Shown here one piece after another: positions 38,801 to 47,369 of a stretch of DNA of 64,000 nucleotides. Both the position numbers and the translations under genes were made by a program. This DNA is from Corbicula japonica (lineage: Eukaryota; Mollusca; Bivalvia; Venerida; Cyrenidae), in contig JAZAYU010000365.1 in the NCBI GenBank assembly GCA_038501625.1, forward strand, positions 62,001 through 126,000. Direction: 5' to 3'. Position 1 is the first letter of the stretch. Each line of letters opens with the position of its first letter. Under the pieces are notes generated by a model. It was not told the DNA's origin and made no database searches. It saw nothing but the letters and a program-made list of their open reading frames with translations.

Positions 38801-40031
38801 GTACGAGGTTTTGATATTAGGCCGACTTTAATCTGTTCACAGGTACCCCTTTTTACATCACATGCCTCATATGACTTTTAAAATCAGTGCCCAAGGTTAT
38901 AAAACTGAGCATGGAAACCAGTCTCAAATCTCAAGCATCTGATTGGCTGAAATGGCGACCAGTCGCCATTTCAGCCAATCAGATGCTTGAGATTTGAGAC
39001 TGGTTTCCAATCTCAGCTTTATAACCTTGGCACCTGAACATTAACCCTTTACTCCATATAATACGCCTTTTATCGCAGGGGTGACCAGTTCAGATCCAGA
39101 TCAGCTGCCACATCTTTGTCATTGAATAGTTTAGATTCTGATCAGATGGCACAGATGTGTTGGCTGATTGGTTGTAAACTGTTTGCTCATGCAATAAAAA
39201 CTGTATCTATGGAGTAAAATGTTAAAGACAATTGCGGTAGTTTCCGATTCCACAAAGTTATGAATTTTATGTGCACACACTGTTTGCATGACATGGTGGC
39301 AATGTAATTAGTTTGAAACCATTATTTAACAAAGAAAATCTCTCCAATGCCAACTGATATTAATATTTACACTTTCTTGAAACAGAAAAAAAACAACGAA
39401 ATACACTATTTTAATAGTGCACACATAAAATTTATAACGTGAAATGGGATACTAACACAGTCATCTTGACCCTTTTCCCTATAGATACTCCTTAACTGCA
39501 TTGGTGAACAATGTAGATCTACATCAGCTGGCACATTTGTGCCATCTGATCAGGATCTACACTGTTTCCTTTTACATTCATTAGGTTATTTCTGACCAAT
39601 ATGCATGCAATGCAGTGGTCTAACATGTATAAAATTATCATCAAGAATAACGCCAACGCTAATATATATGAAACGTTAATGCCCTATATGTGATGTAACG
39701 TCACTTCCACTGTTGTTATGTAATTTGAGTAACGTAAAACAAAAGGATTGAACCTGGAGCTTACTTCATATTCTCTCTTACATTTACAAATATGTATTTA
39801 TATGCAGTAAGTGTTAACCAAATATTTTTGTTGTTCATATTCTGCATGATAAGATTAAGATACTAACCTTCCACCGAATGTGATCACAGGGCATCTTGTT
39901 GCATTTAGTGACTCTTTGAGGTATTTTATCAACACGGCATAATCTGCGAGAGCTTGCTCAACTGTAAGAAGCCCCATATTCTGTGGGTCAAACGTGGAAT
40001 TCCCAAACGGCAAAGACTCTCCATAGTACCT
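23780..40031 (-). CDS. DPP7: DPP7-like dipeptidyl peptidase 2 (family S28), 5' exons not found
   Basis: Seen: eight minus-strand exons (39868-40031, 37210-37433, 35731-35897, 32785-32967, 31263-31419, 30487-30551, 29184-29254, 23780-23864) with GT/AG borders join in frame to about 371 residues and a stop. They cover YYGESLPFG, the nucleophile elbow GGSYGG (Ser codon split by an intron), [26 protein letters not shown] (Asp region) and GGAHHLDL (His). Known: S28 peptidases remove N-terminal dipeptides after Pro or Ala and reside in lysosomes or quiescent-cell vesicles, or are secreted. The spacing and TGCGxGPD motif fit DPP7 better than prolylcarboxypeptidase. About 110-120 N-terminal residues, including the signal peptide and the GNEG region, were not found between 40 and 64 kb. 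They may lie beyond the window or in small unrecognised exons. The frame is intact. Confidence 0.93.
23981..24478. mobile_element. Harbinger-like MITE (family C), copy 2 with insertion
   Basis: TAA at 23978-23980 and 24479-24481. Inverted ends GGCAATAGAAAATGAATTTC and AGTTAATTTTCAATTGCC. It is about 170 bp longer than the other copies owing to an insert at about 24138-24332 whose ends are themselves inverted (CTGCAGTTTACCG and CGGTAAACTGCA). Confidence 0.8.
24500..25054. other. No gene recognised (DPP7 intron)
   Basis: AT-rich intronic sequence without visible repeat structure. Confidence 0.45.
25055..28735. repeat. GTACTCGAGTACT-rich host repeat split by the 150-bp array
   Basis: 25211-25345 and the two flanks of the array (25353-25370 plus 28620-28715) are two tandem copies of one host repeat (CATAAATCAATGAAA, TAAAGTTTA.TGTATTATT, ATTCATAAGTACAA). 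The second copy is split by the array, which locates the array's insertion point. Confidence 0.7.
25371..28619. repeat. Array of about 20 units of ~150 bp with inverted GGGGGTAT ends
   Basis: AATAATGGACTGATCC (or AATCC) recurs about 20 times between 25610 and 28408 at a mean spacing near 147 bp. A unit contains ATATGTCACGCACATCTACA, TCAAGTTTCAAGTCAATATC and GATTTTGTTAAATC. The array begins TTAATACCCCCGTAATACTG and ends TATACGGGGGTATAA, an inverted pair. A CCAA/CCGA run (28529-28560) precedes the right end. It sits in the last DPP7 intron. No ORF is recognised. Confidence 0.9.
28778..28822. mobile_element. Fragment of the CAAGCTTGCG foldback family (family G)
   Basis: CCCAAACCAAAATGCATGCT then TGCAGCAAGCTTG matches the left end of the element at 40684. 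Confidence 0.6.
29184..29254 (-). CDS. DPP7: DPP7 exon: catalytic His (GGAHHLDL)
   Basis: A 71-nt exon encoding VLKSPSADILTLTIEGGAHH followed by LDLR. The family's catalytic His sits in GGAHHLDL. Acceptor TTGCAG, donor GTAATG. Confidence 0.94.
29338..29465. repeat. Short dispersed repeat related to 8385-8520
   Basis: GGCTCGATTTGATTGAGCC hairpin followed by GTTCATGGGCAGTAATGG, similar in order to 8430-8480. Confidence 0.45.
29542..29722. mobile_element. Pogo/Tigger-like MITE (family F)
   Basis: TA at 29540-29541 and 29723-29724. Inverted ends CAGTGAAACCCCCC.TATTAAGACC and GGTCTTAATGAGGGGTTTTA then CTG. Contains a G9 run. Confidence 0.82.
29907..30055. mobile_element. Family A MITE, left part
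   Basis: TTTAACCTTTTCTATCATAT, GAACAGTGTAAATCCAGATC and GATCAGGATCTACATTG, then truncated after ATGCTGATCCTTAA. Confidence 0.65.
30487..30551 (-). CDS. DPP7: DPP7 exon: catalytic Asp (NGDLDPW)
   Basis: A 65-nt exon encoding IGTATNIVFSNGDLDPWRGG G. The NGxLDPW motif carries the charge-relay Asp of S28. Acceptor TTCCAG, donor GTATGT. Confidence 0.94.
30560..31200. other. DPP7 intron, AT-rich, nothing recognised
   Basis: T-rich stretch with TTTTTGTGTTTAATG-type repetition (30640-30690). No gene or element ends. Confidence 0.45.
31263..31419 (-). CDS. DPP7: DPP7 exon: ACTEINL to EFWGK
   Basis: Encodes ACTEINLVGGSTNVSDMFPA (sequon NVS), MPWTDAMRKDYC and VVPRDGWSEVEFWGK, aligning with human [20 protein letters not shown] onward. 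Acceptor TGTAG, donor GTACTC. Confidence 0.94.
31774..32007. mobile_element. Family A MITE, full length with TTAA duplication
   Basis: TTAA at 31770-31773 and 32008-32011. CCCTTTCCTGGATATATACG left, TGGAGGAAAGGG right. One of the least diverged copies. Confidence 0.92.
32546..32780. mobile_element. Family A MITE abutting a DPP7 splice donor
   Basis: CCCTTTCCCGTACAGATACA left, GTATATATACAGGAATGGGA right. The flanking tetramers are ATAA and TTAC instead of TTAA. TTAC is the complement of the donor GTAA of exon 32785-32967. Confidence 0.88.
32785..32967 (-). CDS. DPP7: DPP7 exon: [12 protein letters not shown] region
   Basis: A 61-codon phase-0 exon: EACKYMEDS, AAGLFYNGTGG (N-glycosylation sequon NGT), [20 protein letters not shown] and AWDFQ. 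The donor GTAATC starts within the terminal bases of a family A MITE. Confidence 0.95.
33005..33235. mobile_element. Family A MITE
   Basis: GCAAACAGTGTAGTCCAGCT, GAAATAACCTAATGAATAAA and the right end TATGGATGAAAGGG with TTAA at 33236-33239. The left end is eroded. It lies about 40 bp from a DPP7 acceptor. Confidence 0.78.
33262..33355. mobile_element. Family A MITE, right-half fragment
   Basis: AATAGTGTAGATCTTGAACA and GATCTGGATCTACACTGGTC only. Confidence 0.55.
33516..33793 (-). mobile_element. tRNA-derived SINE (head plus body)
   Basis: Minus strand: CCTCGGTAGCTCAATTGGTA and GAGC (A box), then GGGTTTGATTCCTGG (B box) at tRNA spacing; the acceptor stem pairs for only about 5 bp. A second B-box-like GGTTCTATTCCTGGTCGAG near 33525 suggests two partial copies, or a head and a duplicate, separated by a body of about 150 bp. 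Confidence 0.65.
33800..34760. other. DPP7 intron, nothing recognised
   Basis: AT-rich sequence without element ends, ORFs or tandem structure that could be supported. Confidence 0.45.
34767..34998. mobile_element. Family A MITE, full length with TTAA duplication
   Basis: TTAA at 34763-34766 and 34999-35002. CCATTTCCTCCATAGACATA left, TATATATGGAGGAAAGGG right. Confidence 0.9.
35434..35680 (-). pseudogene. Two decayed tandem copies of the 3' part of the preceding DPP7 exon
   Basis: The stretches at about 35573-35680 and 35434-35520 both repeat the exon segment containing ATGGATTTCTTCAGTAAACT plus flanking intron sequence. The distal copy reads as NLAMFD followed by a frameshift and stop, but keeps PVKG-like coding and a GT donor (GTACAC). 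The nearer copy has lost the donor. They lie inside the intron that follows the intact exon. Confidence 0.8.
35731..35897 (-). CDS. DPP7: DPP7 exon: SKS-domain segment ending DYPYPTDF
   Basis: Encodes [34 protein letters not shown] and KLPAYPVK. Human DPP7 has [21 protein letters not shown] here. The last 70 or so bases plus the donor are repeated twice downstream as decayed copies. The donor is GTATAC. Confidence 0.94.
35985..36473. mobile_element. Family A MITE interrupted by a younger family A MITE
   Basis: The older copy runs CCATATATACAGGTTTTATT to AGCAAACAG at 36134, resumes at GATACTGATCAGATGGCAG (36377), and ends GAAGTAACGGGTTAA. Confidence 0.88.
36139..36372. mobile_element. Nested family A MITE, near-consensus
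   Basis: TTAA at 36135-36138 and 36373-36376. CCCTTTCCTCCATAGAAACA left, CTGTACAGGAAAGGG right. It contains perfect paired halves CCGGCACATCCGTGCCGTCT and GACGGCACGGATGTGCCGG. Confidence 0.93.
36475..37205. other. DPP7 intron, AT-rich, nothing recognised
   Basis: A short CATCATCATCATCAG run near 36568 and simple AT-rich sequence only. Confidence 0.45.
37210..37433 (-). CDS. DPP7: DPP7 exon: nucleophile elbow
   Basis: Completes the serine codon, then YGGMLSAYMRFKYPNMVTGS and IAASAPINLL, VTKDFADATPQC and KVRKAF. This is the core alpha/beta hydrolase region of S28. Acceptor TTTCAG, donor GTATAA. Confidence 0.95.
37496..37822. mobile_element. Harbinger-like MITE (family C), copy 3
   Basis: TAA at 37493-37495 and 37823-37825. 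Inverted ends GGCAATAGAAAATTAAATCC and GCAATTAATTTTCTATTGCC. Its 327-bp length equals copy 1. Confidence 0.82.
37845..38112. repeat. Dispersed repeat, inverted relative to 15505-15795
   Basis: ACCAATAAAGGGCCACAACT and CCAAAGTTTCATGAAGAATG are the reverse complements of matching segments at 15505-15795, with intermediate divergence. Confidence 0.6.
38185..38347. mobile_element. Family A MITE, degenerate with deletion
   Basis: GACCAATAGATCCAAATCAA, AGTGCAGATTCAGATCAGAA, GATCTGGATCTACACAGG and the right end GTAAAGGGTTAA. Confidence 0.65.
38891..39030. mobile_element. 140-bp near-perfect palindrome (family B), copy 1
   Basis: CCAAGGTTATAAAACTGAGC opens it and GCTTTATAACCTTGG closes it. The centre is GGCGAC-CA-GTCGCC, so the arms are separated by about 2 nt. 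Lies in a DPP7 intron, directly followed by a family A MITE. Confidence 0.92.
39045..39221. mobile_element. Family A MITE with small internal deletion
   Basis: TTAA at 39041-39044 and 39222-39225. CCCTTTACTCCATATAATAC left, TATGGAGTAAAATG right. Confidence 0.82.
39470..39612. mobile_element. Family A MITE, left half
   Basis: CCCTTTTCCCTATAGATACT, AATGTAGATCTACATCAGCT, GATCAGGATCTACACTGTTT and the AGGTTATTTCTGACCAA middle. Confidence 0.7.
39868..40031 (-). CDS. DPP7: DPP7 exon: YYGESLPFG to first half of nucleophile elbow
   Basis: Encodes RYYGESLPFG, LLTVEQALADYA and CPVITFGG, ending in AG of the catalytic serine codon. Acceptor TTTCAG, donor GTTAGT. It starts in phase 0, just where the family has FAEH before RYYG. 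Confidence 0.94.
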
Positions 40032-40099
40032 CTGAAATGGTTAATATGTCATTGAGTCTTGTGTAAATATGTCATCGAGTCTTGTGTTAATACGTAATC

Positions 40100-40236
40100 T
40101 GTTTGCTTTCAGATTCATTAGGTAATTCTGACCAAGAAACTAACAGTGTAGATCCAGATCAGATGGCACAAACATGCAAGCTGATCTGGATCTACATGTG
40201 CTGCACATATAAGAGGCATATCCATGGAGTAGATAG
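40100..40236. mobile_element. Family A MITE, right half; distal end displaced to 40430-40456
   Basis: AGATTCATTAGGTAATTCTG to TATCCATGGAGTAG. A separate GGTGTTTCTATGGAGGAAAG then GGTTAA lies about 200 bp away, suggesting an insertion or duplication between. Confidence 0.65.
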
Positions 40237-40683
40237 AATAAACAACACCACTGTAAGAAAATTGAGAATTTCTTGCAAACTGTATTACTGTTATAATAAC
40301 AATTTAGGGGGCATTAAAATTAATTTACACACTGCTTTTTACATAAGAACTTATCCATCCATAATTAATATGAACCATTTTAATATGTCAGACACATTAT
40401 ACCAATATTATTATTTGATATAACTAATGAAGGTGTTTCTATGGAGGAAAGGGTTAAAAGTAAATGTATGTCTAATAACTGTCAAGTTATTGACATTATG
40501 TACACTGGAGCTTGACCAGTCGCCCCACCCACATCTATCCCTTACTAATTGGCCCTTATTTTCTTGAAAAAATTATGCCAAGTCACTGATATAGATTACA
40601 TTCTATCCAAATAATCGCCAAAATACACCGTCAAAATCATTTTAAACATTTAAAAAAATTGCATATTCAGTCTATGTATATAA

Positions 40684-41797
40684 CCCAAACCAAAATGCAT
40701 CCTTGCAACAAGCTTGCGACAAGCTTGCGGCAAGCTATTTCATTAAAGTAAGCTTACATGGAAGCTTGCACAAGCTTGCGCAAGCTTGCAAGCATTTTTC
40801 TTTATAAGATGCAAGCTTGCACTAGCTTGCGCAAGCTTGCGATACTGTAAAAGGTGTTGCAAGCTTGCAAACTGATGTTCTTTGTCTTGTCAGAGTTACT
40901 TCCTGCCTGACCCAATTAGTCTCATGGCAAAGCTGCTGGTAGAACAATCTATCTTAATGTTGAAGATAATTTTGTGTAAAGCTGTCTGCTTCTAAGCTAT
41001 TAAGAATTTTATACATGTACAGTCATGTGATCATTTCTATCCAATGCAAAATAAGCACACTCAAGTTTGAATATTTGGACGATAATGACAGAAGCACCAA
41101 GGCAGAAAAGACTTTTGTTTCTTACAAGAAAGGATTACATTTCAAATTATTAAAAAGACTGTTTGAAAATTTTAATGGATTAACATCAACTATAGATCAG
41201 GTATTTTGACTATATATCATAGTTTTGACTTGTGAAACAAGCTGTCAGCTACAAGCTGTCAGCTACATGTTACTTAGAAGCAGCTGCACTTATTTAATAT
41301 AAAATATTATAATACACTTAAAGTTAATTGTTTAAGTTTACAATATTTATCAGTTGCATGGTATGCTAGCCTATTGATATGATGGTGGTGATGATGATGA
41401 TGATGATGATGAAGATGATTTGATGATGATTAACATGAAATAACACATACACATCTGACAAACACAAAAACAGTTTTGTCAAGTGCAAAGACATGATGAC
41501 TGAATTTAGGTTTGAAATGTTATAATAGTAGCTAAGTGTATCTCTTAAACTCAAACATAATTATTTGTGGTTGCAATCAAGATCAAGGTCATACACATTA
41601 TTGCACAAGGTCCTAACAAGCTTGCGCAAGCTAGTGCAAGCTTGCGAATTAAGGTTGCGCAATCTTGCGAATTAAGGTTACGCAAGCTTGCCGCGCGGTT
41701 CCAATTCTAAGCTTGCGACAAGCTTGGGCAAGCTTAATATGCAAGCTTGCCGCAAGCTTGTCGCAAGGTTAAAATTAAGCTTGCGATTTTGGTTTGG
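40684..41797. mobile_element. HindIII-rich foldback element (CAAGCTTGCG, family G)
   Basis: Inverted ends CCCAAACCAAAATGCATCCT and CGATTTTGGTTTGGG. Both arms are built from the short self-complementary motif GCAAGCTTGCG repeated many times (40705-40875 and 41610-41790). The middle, about 700 bp, is unrelated AT-rich DNA with a GAT microsatellite (41383-41432). No transposase is recognised. Confidence 0.82.
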
Positions 41798-41799
41798 GA

Positions 41800-42150
41800 A
41801 TTGAAAAACAATTGAAACAAGATTTAATAAGGATAATAAGCATGAGGAGTGGGGGTGAGGGGGGGGGGGAGTGGGATGGGCAGATGCTGTAATGGTTAAC
41901 TAAATAGTTGTTTTATACTTAATGCAATCACATTAGTTATATCAAATAATAATTATTGGGAAATAATGACAATAATAAATAGACAAGCAAGCTTGTCAGA
42001 AATGTAGGTTGATGGCTTCTGTAATTCAGGGGCGGTCAAAATGTTTGTTGTCCGATCATTGTCTAACACAGAGTACTGTCACAGTGGTAAAATTAAATTT
42101 CATGGGGATGAATTAACATCCAGATGCTATTGATGATATTTTTGTGCAGA
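41800..42150. other. No gene recognised
   Basis: Contains a guanine run (GGGGTGAGGGGGGGGGGAGT region near 41855) and AT-rich sequence. Confidence 0.45.
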
Positions 42151-42445
42151 AATAAATTTGCGATTGAGATCAGCTAGCACAACAGTGCCATCCATTCTGG
42201 ATGTACACTGGTCGCTTGTTAATCAGAAAAAAAACAAATAAATCTAAAAGTGAACAGTGCAGATCCTGACCAGATGCCACATCAGGATCTGCACTGTTCG
42301 CTTTTTGATTGAATAAAAAAAAAGTTATTTCTTACCAAAAAGTAAACAGTGCAGATCCAAATCAAATGCCACAAATGTACTGGCTGATCTGGATCTACAC
42401 TGTTTACATATGTGCTAAAACCCATACACATTGAGTTTAGTGTTA
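42150..42445. mobile_element. Family A MITE, expanded or rearranged
   Basis: Three rather than two palindromic segments (GATCAGCTAGCAC, GCAGATCCTGACCAGATGCC, GCAGATCCAAATCAAATGCC) ending TTGAGTTTAGTGTTAA. Confidence 0.65.
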
Positions 42446-42449
42446 AACT

Positions 42450-43520
42450 TTCTGACTCTGTGGCTGAATTAAGGACATTTCCCTGAATTAATTAAGGATT
42501 GAATCGATATTTGATGGTTTTTACTCTCATCAATACATAAGAAATTATGAGAAAATTCGTGATATTACAGATTTTTCAGATGGCTGTTTGAACAGCCACA
42601 AAAGACGACAAAGTGAGCATTCACTTTGAAATTAACATTTGACTCACTGCAAGCTTTTTCACAGCAACTCATGGCAAAATGTGCCTGCTTGTGGATGTCA
42701 AAAGTAAAAACATTGAGCAACGTACAAAAAATTGCGAACAGTTCTAATGTAGCCGTTCCTTTTAAAGTAACATGTCACACTGTTTACCATCAGAAATTAT
42801 GATCCGTTACATGAATAAGTCTTCATGTTGGTTACCATGACATTATTTTCTACAACAAACGTAAACAACAACATCAGATATTCAAACAACTGTGACAGAC
42901 AGGACATGGCCCTCGGGGGTTAGAACTTAGATTTATAATGGTGAATGGTTGCATTTCACAGCTTCATTTAAAAGCTAAAAACATGATGGAATTTGTCAGG
43001 AAGCCTTTTCAAGTACACTCCAGTTTGTTTTTCGTAGATCAAGCACCAGCTTAGTCTAAAAACCAGATTGGTTTGCCAATAACACTCAAATGTTTACAAG
43101 AAGTAAAGAAACGTACTGTAAATCTTTAAAATTTTAACATGGGGATCAGTATTGGGAAAGGACAAAAATCGCATTTTCACATGGCAAAAAATGTGTGCAC
43201 TTGTATTCTCATTAGACTAGATATTCAATAGTTTGATTTCGCTAGGGGTTGATTTTTGTGCACTTTCTCTACTGCAAAATATCAAGAATTAAACTAATTA
43301 ATTCTGTCAAGCCTTTCATGAGTTATCTGTTGGATACTAATTGAGTTGGACAGACCACCAGACCGACTCAGCTTGCTACATCTTTGTAAACTTTGTTTGG
43401 GTAGGGGGGCTTAGGGGAAGGTATAACTATGACCACAAAGCTAACTCGAGAGCAATGAAACATTTGCAACATCAACATGTACACCCCTACCTGAAGGCAA
43501 GTCTGCTTTCCATAATTACA
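42450..43520. other. No gene recognised
   Basis: No coding exon with splice borders or repeat ends was found; specifically, no DPP7 N-terminal exon could be recognised. Confidence 0.4.
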
Positions 43521-43524
43521 GTTC

Positions 43525-43717
43525 ACTCTTTCCTCCAAATTATACACTTTTAGGTGCCGTAAGATCAGGATCAAAACTGTTCCCTTTTAGATTTACTTGG
43601 TTATTCCTGACCAAGAAGCGACTAGTGTAGATCCAGATCAAATGGCATGGATGTGCTGAGTGATCTGGATCTAACTTGTTTCAAACACATTAAAATGTGT
43701 AGATATGGAATAAAGGG
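43525..43717. mobile_element. Family A MITE
   Basis: CTCTTTCCTCCAAATTATAC left, GATATGGAATAAAGGG then TTAA (43718-43721) right. The left palindrome is shortened. Confidence 0.78.
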
Positions 43718-43954
43718 TTAAGCTGAAACATTTTGGTTACGAAAACTTGTTGATCAGCCCTCATTAACAAGGCCAAGTAATAATGATGAATTCCAATCAA
43801 AATAGTTGGGGGAGTATGTCTGATTGTTTACAGATGATAGCACAGTTTTCCTTGCTCTCACCAATGCAATTAATATTCCTGTACAATGCTTAGCCTAATG
43901 TTCCAAAATTCTTGTAATGTTACTCTGTTTGCCAACAAGTAGCACATATTGCTA

Positions 43955-44157
43955 TATGCATTTTAACACATGTGCCAGCAGTGTAGATCCTGATCAGCCG
44001 GGATCTTTATACCCTCTGTTCACATTTTGATTTATTAAGTTATTTCTGACCAAAAAGTGAACCGTGCAGATCATGATCAGACGGCATGAATGGGCCGGGT
44101 GATTCGGACCAACACTGTTCACACTTGCATTAAAATGCTTGTATGATGAGGAAAGGG
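43955..44157. mobile_element. Family A MITE
   Basis: GTGCCAGCAGTGTAGATCCT and GAGGAAAGGG then TTAA (44158-44161). The left end is eroded. Confidence 0.75.
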
Positions 44158-44210
44158 TTAATGTGACATTATAATTGAAAACAAGCAACACACACGGATA
44201 GGTTGCTTTA

Positions 44211-44436
44211 CCCTTTCCTCCATATATACACATTTTATGCATGTGCAAACAGTGTAAATCAAAATCAACCAGCACATCCATGCTGTCTTGATTTGGACTG
44301 GCATTGGTCGCATTTTGCTCAGAAATAACCTATTAAATGAAAAAGAGAACAGTGCAGATCCTGATCAGATGGCACGGATGTGCCAGCTGATCTGGATCTA
44401 CACTGTTCATTCATGAATTAAAGACGTGTATATGGA
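44211..44436. mobile_element. Family A MITE, full length
   Basis: TTTA then CCCTTTCCTCCATATATACA left, GTATATGGAGAAAAG right, with both palindromes. Confidence 0.82.
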
Positions 44437-44639
44437 GAAAAGTGAGTTTGAAATGAAAGTGGTAAGTCATGTGGAATACTTATCCGGTATGCAAAAAAAA
44501 ATCATTTTATGTGCCTTATGCAAGTTCCCTCGGTATGATAACTCTACGTAAAATCCTCAAACCAGCAAACATGCTTATCTCTTCTTAATGTGCTGGTGCC
44601 TCCCACCAAGTTTTACCACCAAGTTTCATGAAAATCCAA

Positions 44640-45065
44640 ATAGGTACAGATTGGGACATATTTTAGCCCTGAAATGTTTCTCAGGCATGTTTGAAAATGT
44701 ACACTAATATTTATCTGGATTCAACAGAAAAAAACATCTATTATTTTTTGAAAAAAAAAAAATTCCAAACTTATCCAAAGCAGGAGGGAAAGAATTAGAC
44801 AATAAAGACCTGTGATGCGACAATTTAACCATAATTTTAGGCCTGAAACATTCCTCTGGCATGTTTGAAAAATGTACACTTATATTCATCTGGATTCAAC
44901 AGAAAAAACATTATTAAAAAAAAATTATTCCAAACTTATCCAAAGCAGGAGGGAAAGAATTAGACAATAAAACTCCTTTAATGTGACAACTAGAATCATA
45001 TTTTAGCCTTTAACATTCCTCAGGCATGTTTGAAAATGATATACACGCTAATAATTTATCTGAAA
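44640..45065. repeat. Degenerate tandem repeat, ~170-bp unit
   Basis: GAAATGTTTCTCAGGCATGT / GAAACATTCCTCTGGCATGT / AACATTCCTCAGGCATGT recur at about 44672, 44846 and 45010. AATTCCAAACTTATCCAAAG with GCAGGAGGGAAAGAATTAGA recurs twice. Confidence 0.8.
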
Positions 45066-45343
45066 TAAACAAATAAAGAAACTAAATGAAAGCTAAGAGT
45101 CTAGCGGCCAATGAACTTCTCAGAACTTATGGTATCAATTTCAGAGTGAGTTTGATCAACAATTATTGTACGGTAACTTATAAGTTTAACCCTAAAAATG
45201 GGTTTCATGAAAGATGCAACCAGCTTAGATCCAGATCAGCCAGCACATCTGTTTGATTTATATGGTTAGTTTTTACCAAAAAAGCTAACAGTGCAGATCC
45301 TGATCAGATGGCACAGATTATCGAACTATTTTGCTTCCAGTAT

Positions 45344-46528
45344 GGGCTGTTTCAAAAGAAATGGCTGGTTTGGGTTTTTCTGTTATAAAAATGTACAACG
45401 AACAGTTACTTCCATTTTCCTACTTTGCAGAGGTGTCTCATCATGCCCTTTAAAGATTTGTGAAGTTTCATCAAAATAGCACAATTCGTTAAAAAAATAT
45501 TCTAAAATAATGGGCCAAAATGTCAGGAGTGTGACAAAAAAGTGTGGCACTTTTCAAAATCACATTTGTTCAGACCATTATTTTACAAAAAGCTTGGGTA
45601 AAGACAAGTTTTAGTGTTGTTTTAGTAAAATGTGCATTTATTAGGCATCAAATAATGATAAAATTAAGCATATTTTACTTAAAATAATCAAAATTTATGC
45701 TATTAAGTCAAGCATGGTAGATTAGAAAATACCTCAAGAAAATCAATACATCTTTGCTTAATAAATTTATAGGACTTTAAAGATTAATATTACATAGCAA
45801 ATGTTTAAAGATTAATATTACATAGCAAATGTTTAGTTTATCATTTAGTTTTATGTTTCTAGATGCAATAATTATCATTATTATCACCTCTATTGAAATT
45901 ATATTTGTCTGCAGCTCCCTTCAGAATATGTCAGCTAAATTTGTCAGGAGTGTGACATTATGCACATATTGCAATATTCTGTCAACATATCCTTTACATG
46001 AAAACAAGAGCATGTTTTTTCCTAGAAGTCTATGTCATGTTTTGTTAATTTTTTATCTTTATGCGATACCACAAGTTCAAAAGCACTTATATTTGATGCT
46101 TCAACATGTATTTTAACAGAAATACACATTTAAATAATAAGAAACAGTAATACTTGTATTTTGAGCACATAAATTAAAATTCTTTGATTTATTTAATATT
46201 GGTCAATAAAGCTCCATAAAATTTTTATTCTGCCACATATGATTATGAGTATAATTTGACTAATTTTGATCACTGTAAAGACTGTACAAACATATGGACC
46301 AACCAGTTTGGACTTTTTATGAACTTAAATTCTTTACATTTTTTTCACTTCACTTGCCATTTTTCAAATGACAATATCTCAGCAACCAGTTGACTATTTC
46401 AAAAAAAAAATTCTGTTCTATACTCAGTTTTAATAAGCAAAAAGTACAGAATAAAAAGTTTGGAATTTTAATGAACTTTAATTTTTCACTTTTTTTTCAC
46501 TTTTCCAGCCATTTTTTTTTAAACAGCC
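45344..46528. mobile_element. 1.2-kb element with GGGCTGTTT ends (family D), copy 2, inverted
   Basis: Reverse-complement relative of 11015-12261, collinear along its length, with ends GGGCTGTTTCAAAAGAAATG and CCATTTTTTTTTAAACAGCC. Internal GTCAGGAGTGTGACA motifs correspond to GTCACACTCCTGAC in copy 1. Confidence 0.85.
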
Positions 46529-46775
46529 AGCATACATTGTTTTGATAACAATATAATACAGTCACATACAGGTTAATATACCATTAAAACAATGCTAGCA
46601 TTGTCTATCAATTAACTAATTACAGGAAAGTATCAACAATTAACAGCAATCACTCTCAAGCACTGGGTAATGAACCTGTTCTTACACAGTGCTGAGTCAT
46701 TTCCCAACTTCTCTGTGGTTCACCAAGAGGAGTTTGATCAACAGTAACTGTTCATGTATGATAAGTATTTTTTAA

Positions 46776-47028
46776 CCCTTTTGCTCCATATATCCCTTTC
46801 CTCCATAGATACACCTTTAATGTGAGGGCAAACAGTTTAGATCCAGATCAGCCAGCACATCTGTGCCATCTGATAAGGATCTAAACTGTCCGCTTTTTGA
46901 TTCGTTAGGTTATTTCTGACCAAAATGTGACCAATGCAGATCCATTATCAGACAGCACAGATGTGCCAGCTGATCTGGATCTACACTGGTCTCACATGCT
47001 TAAAAATGCCTATATATGGAGGAAATGG
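46776..47028. mobile_element. Family A MITE, full length with TTAA duplication
   Basis: TTAA at 46772-46775 and 47029-47032. The left end is partly duplicated (CTCCATATATCCCTTTCCTC), making it about 20 bp longer than typical. Right end TATATATGGAGGAAATGG. Confidence 0.85.
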
Positions 47029-47141
47029 TTAACAGTAATCACTCTCATGTACCGGGGTATGAACCTGTTCTCACACAGTGCCTCGTCACCTAGAGCGAGT
47101 TTGATTAACAGTTAATGTATGTTTGATAAGTACTTTTTAAC

Positions 47142-47369
47142 CCTTGCACCACTTTTATGGGTTTTATCACAGTTGTGCGGCCAGCTTAGATCCAGATCAC
47201 CTGGCACATCAATACTATAATCTGGGTCTACACTGGTCAAATCTTGGTCAGAAATACCTACTGAATTTAAAAATGAAAAAGTGTAGATCCTGATCAGATG
47301 GCAAGAATGTGCTTGCAAATCTGGATCCACACTGTTTGCCCGTGCCCATGTATCTGTGGAATAAAGGGT
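47142..47369. mobile_element. Family A MITE
   Basis: TTAA at 47138-47141, CCCTTGCACCACTTTTATGG left, TGTGGAATAAAGGG right. Both palindromes are present. Confidence 0.78.

Noticed and set aside
45829..46116. ORF sharing its translation with an ORF at 11556-11798 (minus), suggesting an element-encoded protein
   Set aside because: The match is due to the two copies of the 1.2-kb element; the reading frames end at different points and the amino-acid changes are as common as expected for neutral drift.
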